Source: Eutrigla gurnardus (taxonomy: Eukaryota; Chordata; Actinopteri; Perciformes; Triglidae). From it: a stretch of 64,000 nt of DNA. The notes below the pieces were generated by a model that was not told where the DNA came from, did no database searches, and worked only from the letters and a program-made list of their open reading frames with translations. The DNA is taken from positions 15,288,921 to 15,352,920 of the forward strand of contig OY741282.1 of assembly GCA_963514095.1 (NCBI GenBank). The letters are read 5' to 3'. The translations under genes were made by a program, and so were the position numbers. Of the stretch, positions 59,442-64,000 are shown one piece after another (positions within the stretch are counted from its first letter, which is position 1; every line of letters starts with the position of its first letter).

Positions 59442-62109
59442 TCTGTGACTATGGTATCACCACGGAAACATCTCTCAAAAGCAGAATCAGTTTGGCCACC
59501 GTCTCCCACAATACCTCCCTGTTTAGCCCTGATGAACAGCTGCTGAGCCCCTTCAACTTCAGTTCACGGACAGGAAATGAGTCACTGGGAGACGTTTAAC
59601 CTTGTGACCTCGGGGTCATGAAGTAATGCAGTGCATTATAGAGTTCCTCACTACCTCGAAGATTAGCTCCGACATCCTGGTTCGCGAAGAGTCGAAGAAA
59701 AGTTTGAAAGGGTGAATTAATTTGAAAGGCAGAGTGCCGTGGTATTAAAAGTTTTCAGATATCATCATGTGAATCCATTAATTAATGCCAATTAAGGATG
59801 AAGCTTTCCCCGGCCTCTTGGGTGCTCTCTGCTGATAACAGAACGTTGAAGGCTTTTGTTTTTGCTTGTGGAAGAAAGAAAGGAAGTGAGGCGTTCAGAG
59901 CAGCTCCATTTCAAGTACTATAAAATATGGACTTGCAGCTACAGTGGTGAGCTTAACCATTGCAATCTTGACCATTATGTTGTACAGACATCCAGGCTCG
60001 GACTGGCAATGTTGAAATTCAACGTGGGAAAAAATGAATTGTGGAAAAGAAAAAAAATGACCTGTTGGCTGCTGCAATGTTGGAAAAGCCCATCTGATTA
60101 GGGAAATAATGAAATAACAGAAAGGCTTCTTATTTTTTTAAGATAACACATTTATTTCTTAATGATAGTAATGATAATAATAGTGGGGAACAGGGGCAAA
60201 GAAAAGGAGACCACTGCCGAGGACCTCACAGCAGGTGATACATAAATATTAACGGAGCGGAGAGCTAGGAGCCTTCCATGAATTCATCTGCATTCAACAT
60301 ATTTTTTATTTGTGGTTGTTGTTGACAACAACATACACAACGAAAACAATTTTCCAGATTAACATTTTCCCTGTCCGACCCCGCACATGTCTCACCTGTG
60401 TGAACGGTTGACAGCATTATGATTAAAAAGGAGTGAACGGAGTCGACACATCAAATTGTCCTGACTCAAATATGAGATTTATTTCTGGAATCTACATATG
60501 AAAAAATGGGGGTTGTATTATACAAATGTAAATGTAAATGTATTATAGGTTTGCCCATAAAGTTAGAAAAATACTTGCAAATGTCTTGTATTATATCTAT
60601 AGTCTTATCTTATGTCTATAGCACCAAACAAATGATGTGCATGAATTAATTTCATCTGGGTAATTGGGACACATAATGTAATCCTTGCACCTTACTGGTG
60701 CATTCAAATAGGAATAAACATGTTCCCTCTCTCTCTCTGGATGCAGTTAGTATCTATCCCTGCACTGCAGAGTGAACCTGGGTGTTGCCTTGTGGGTTGT
60801 TTGTAGACCTTAATGTTGCCAGGCTCACAAGTTGACTTCCACCTGTGAAGAGATAGTCAGCCCCCAACGTGTTACCACAACATGTTTCGCTGCCTCCGAG
60901 GAAATACACGAGTGAAAACCTGTCAAAGTCACATCCTGATATCTTGACTGCAGAAACGGACTAAACCATCAGTCAAGCAGACAAGAACTCCGGAAGTCAA
61001 GAAATATCACCATGATGAACTGGCATGCGTGTGTTTTTGCTTTTATGCTTGGCAGTGTTATATATAAACAGTGAGTTTTATGTATTATAAATTCAAAATG
61101 TATCGATGTGAATGACCTATAAGCAGATATACCCATATCATGCATACGTAAATGTCAACAGGCCATATTCTGTTCTTCATCAGAACATCCTCGGGCGTTA
61201 CGATGCTATCATTATTCAAAGCACTTGTAGCAGCTTCACATTTTCATATCAGCGGCTTATTCAGAGAGAGACGGTTAACTTAAAGTATTACACCGGGATC
61301 ATATGTGATCTACGGAATAAAACCTCGCTGAAGTGGGTTTGACTGAGGAACCAATCCAATGGCACATCCCGAAAAAAACACGAGTGGTTTCATCTCATTT
61401 GTGTAAACCGATAAGATCAAAGATGGAGAATATAGGGGGGGTGGAAGGAGAGGGAAACTGGGGGTGACACGTGCTTGAATGGCACGTTTAATCCAACAGA
61501 AAATTTGCCAGGCGATAAAAGAGCGAGAATGAATCCACGCTTTGAAATGATTCCTCCTTCACCTTTCCTCTCCAGGCTTTTAACATCATCTCTCTTTATA
61601 CATGTGGACTTTATACATTCCCGTCCACAGTTTGTACTCTATTTTTTTGTTTTTTAAATCCTCTAAGTGGAGTAAAAACATCCCCCCACCTCCTCTAGTT
61701 CCTGATTTATGTTTTTTTTATTAATTGTCATATCAGCCAAATATTACGAATACATCTAAAATTGTCAAACCTTCCTGGGGATCCACTATTTGAATTAAGG
61801 TACCAGTTTGGATTAGTCATTTGTAATTGTATGAATAATTCATGAGTGTGAGAAAATGCCAAAGCTGTGGATTATTTGACTGAGAGAGAACAGAACCTGT
61901 ACAACCCACAGTAGTAAAGCAGTAAGCAACAGAAGTCAGGACATATATATAAATCGGCTTTCAGGGGACCTCAAGTTGAACTGCACTCATGTCAACAGGC
62001 AACAACACAGCAATTTAATTTCAGTCGGTCGTGAGTAGCAGACCATTGAGCGTTTTTGTGACAGGTGTTGTTTTGGTGACCGTGACCAAAAGCTCACCTT
62101 GAGAAAAGG

Positions 62110-62305
62110 TTGGATCAGCGTGCACCAACTTCACTCCATTATCGTTTCTGCCCATCTGGGCCGGGTCAAGGGGGGCAGACATCCCTCTCCCCCAGCCAGC
62201 TCTTCCTGGGGGGACCCTGAGACGTCCCTCAGCCCAGACTAGATATATATAACATCAAGCGTAGTATAGGTCCTCTTACCAGTTGGATGTGCCCAGAAAA
62301 CATCT
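62110..62305 (+). repeat. Degenerate fish interspersed repeat
   Basis: The stretch CCAGCTCTTCCTGGGGGGAC, CCTGAGACGTCCCTCAGCCC, AGACTAGATATATATAACAT and CCAGTTGGATGTGCCCAGAA matches the order of a repeat I recall from fish genomes. It is decayed and non-coding. Confidence 0.45.
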
Positions 62306-62307
62306 AA

Positions 62308-62345
62308 AGCAGGGGCGTCAAACAAATGGCCCGAGGGTCAGAACT
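62308..62345 (+). repeat. End of a hAT-like MITE
   Basis: CAGGGGCGTCAAACAAATGG then CCCGAGGGTC resembles the CAGGGGTGTCAAACTCA end of a common hAT-type element. The opposite end was not found. Confidence 0.4.
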
Positions 62346-64000
62346 GTGATCCATTTCTGTTACACTAGTAACAAGTACGGATCAGAGATTCATGGATGTT
62401 CTATATAAATAGGGTTTAAAGTCTCATTCTGCATAAATACATTTCTGCATATAGTTACGTTATCCTTGTTTTTTTTTTCATATTCAACCAACGTTTATCA
62501 TGTTAAGCATTTTTGAGGATTGTAAAATGATTCACACCATGTTTACCAAGTGAATATTTAACACACCAGATGGTGTTTGGCATGTTCTCGCCCGTTACAG
62601 TAAAAGTGGATCCAGTCTGCTTCATCCACTCGCGTTGGTTATTAAGTGGATCGTTTTGGCAGGCGGCAGCCGCCTTACATTTGTGCTTCCGTTATTGATT
62701 TTGTACGCGGCCTACACCTTCAATTACATTATGTTACATGTGAGAGTGAATCTATCAATTTGACATTTGACAGTTTGTATGATGGTTGAAAAGCTGTGAA
62801 TTACTTTTGTCTGTTAGAAATAGTAAAAAAACTGTAATTGATTGTATGACGTATGCTTTTCTCCATAGATTTCTCCTTATTTTCTATTATCAGAAGCATA
62901 TTTTTGATCCGTCCTTTTCACAAGATACTGAATATCAGTAATAAAATGTATGTTGCAGCAGGAAACGACGTTTCGATGCATGGCAGCGTAAACATCCGTC
63001 TGACTCGGATTAAACCACTTAATGTAAGAATCAGGGTTTTATTCAGTGAAAATACAAATGAGACAATGAGCCTTATGTGAGTGAAAGCAGTTCATCCAGC
63101 TTCCCTTTTTATACCTCAAATTATCCGGCCCAGTTGATATTTTTAGCCCCATTTATGCATATATTATATAATATTTCCTGTGGATGCTCAATGGACTTGG
63201 CACATGGCGTTGCCTCTGCTTCGCAGATTTGTGACAAAGAGCCTCTGTCAGAAAGAATGCAGCATATATATATTTTATATAAATACATATATCAATACCT
63301 CAGCATTAAATCTCAACGTTACATATATGCCTGCACATCTTTAGCTCTTCCCATCATAAACACGGTTATGTCATTTTATAAATCTTTAAACGTTTCCGAT
63401 TGGAAATGAACTGCTGTTTTCAGGGACACAAGAAGGCGTGGGAATTTGTTTAGTTTGCTTTCGTCCCATTGATGTTTTTCCAAACGCGCAGACTTTATTT
63501 TCAATGAGGAGATTTACAATTTATTTTCAGATTGCATGCCACGAAGAGAAGACAGACAGCAGACAAAAAGTCATCAGTTTTCAACCAATCTATGTTGCAA
63601 GCAGATGGCACCCTGTGCCACCCCGCTGAAACGATCAATCACTTCACTTCAGGGAGTATTTCTCTCTCCCGCGGGTGCAATGAGCATATAATGGGACACG
63701 AATCTGACTTGCTCAAAGGATGTAGTGCATTCTGATGGAGGTGCTTATTCTGACACCCCGCTTTCCATGTCGTTAGAGGTGCGAATGTGATTTTCCTCGA
63801 CGCGCGGGAGGAAAATCTGGCCCTAATTTGCATGTTTGTGTGCGAGTGAGAGCGTGACAACGAGGATTGTACAGGATTGTACAGGGAGCCGAGACTCAAC
63901 TAGTGTCTGTTACTGGAGGCAGTGAGGAGGAAGGTGGAGAGACAGGAAAGAATACAAAGAAACAAAAATGACAGAGAGAGCCAGGGAAGAGAGAGAAATA

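Larger units (their letters stand above)
50183..64000. other. Probable mmp17 intron 1 or upstream flank; no exon 1 found
   Basis: No minus-strand segment combines an ATG, a hydrophobic signal peptide and a donor in phase 0. The interval holds repeats listed separately (50690-51000, 53098-53125, 54456-54516, 54660-55140, 56745-56850, 58050-58230, 59406-59437, 62110-62345). The rest is AT-rich unique sequence without a recognised gene. Confidence 0.45.

Overview
The window looks like nuclear DNA from a ray-finned fish. It has vertebrate genes split into short exons with GT-AG introns, long (CA)n and (TA)n microsatellites, and many decayed transposons of kinds common in teleosts. No prokaryotic, viral or organellar genes were seen. 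Both clear genes are on the minus strand.

Layout. 1-4400 is a repeat-dense block. It holds two copies of a tRNA-derived SINE, a ~180-bp satellite split by a hAT element (529-2058) with a perfect 8-bp target-site duplication, a second hAT-like remnant, a GC-rich minisatellite and an AT-rich array whose core is the satellite core in opposite orientation. 5654-8240 is a complete T-box transcription-factor gene of the Tbx16/VegT/Tbx6-like group: nine coding exons, 382 codons, all splice phases consistent. 8.4-19.8 kb is intergenic, with several MITE-like or degenerate repeats, a 307-bp tandem duplication with TTAGGG-like runs, and two orphan exon-like segments (9683-9766 minus, 18357-18491 plus). 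19877-50182 is the membrane-anchored matrix metalloproteinase gene mmp17 (MT4-MMP): nine exons and 551 codons, from the pro-domain through the catalytic and hemopexin domains to a GPI-anchor signal. Its first exon (signal peptide) was not found and is probably beyond 64000 or in the unassigned 50.2-64 kb. The long introns hold microsatellites and degenerate fish repeats.

The T-box gene lies downstream of mmp17 on the same strand, about 11.6 kb from the mmp17 stop. They are separate genes: one a nuclear regulator expected in early mesoderm, the other a cell-surface protease. Nothing in the sequence shows co-regulation. The most unusual items are the composite satellite/hAT/SINE block, three unexplained coding-like segments, two sets of perfect long hairpins, and a CT microsatellite directly abutting the last mmp17 splice acceptor.
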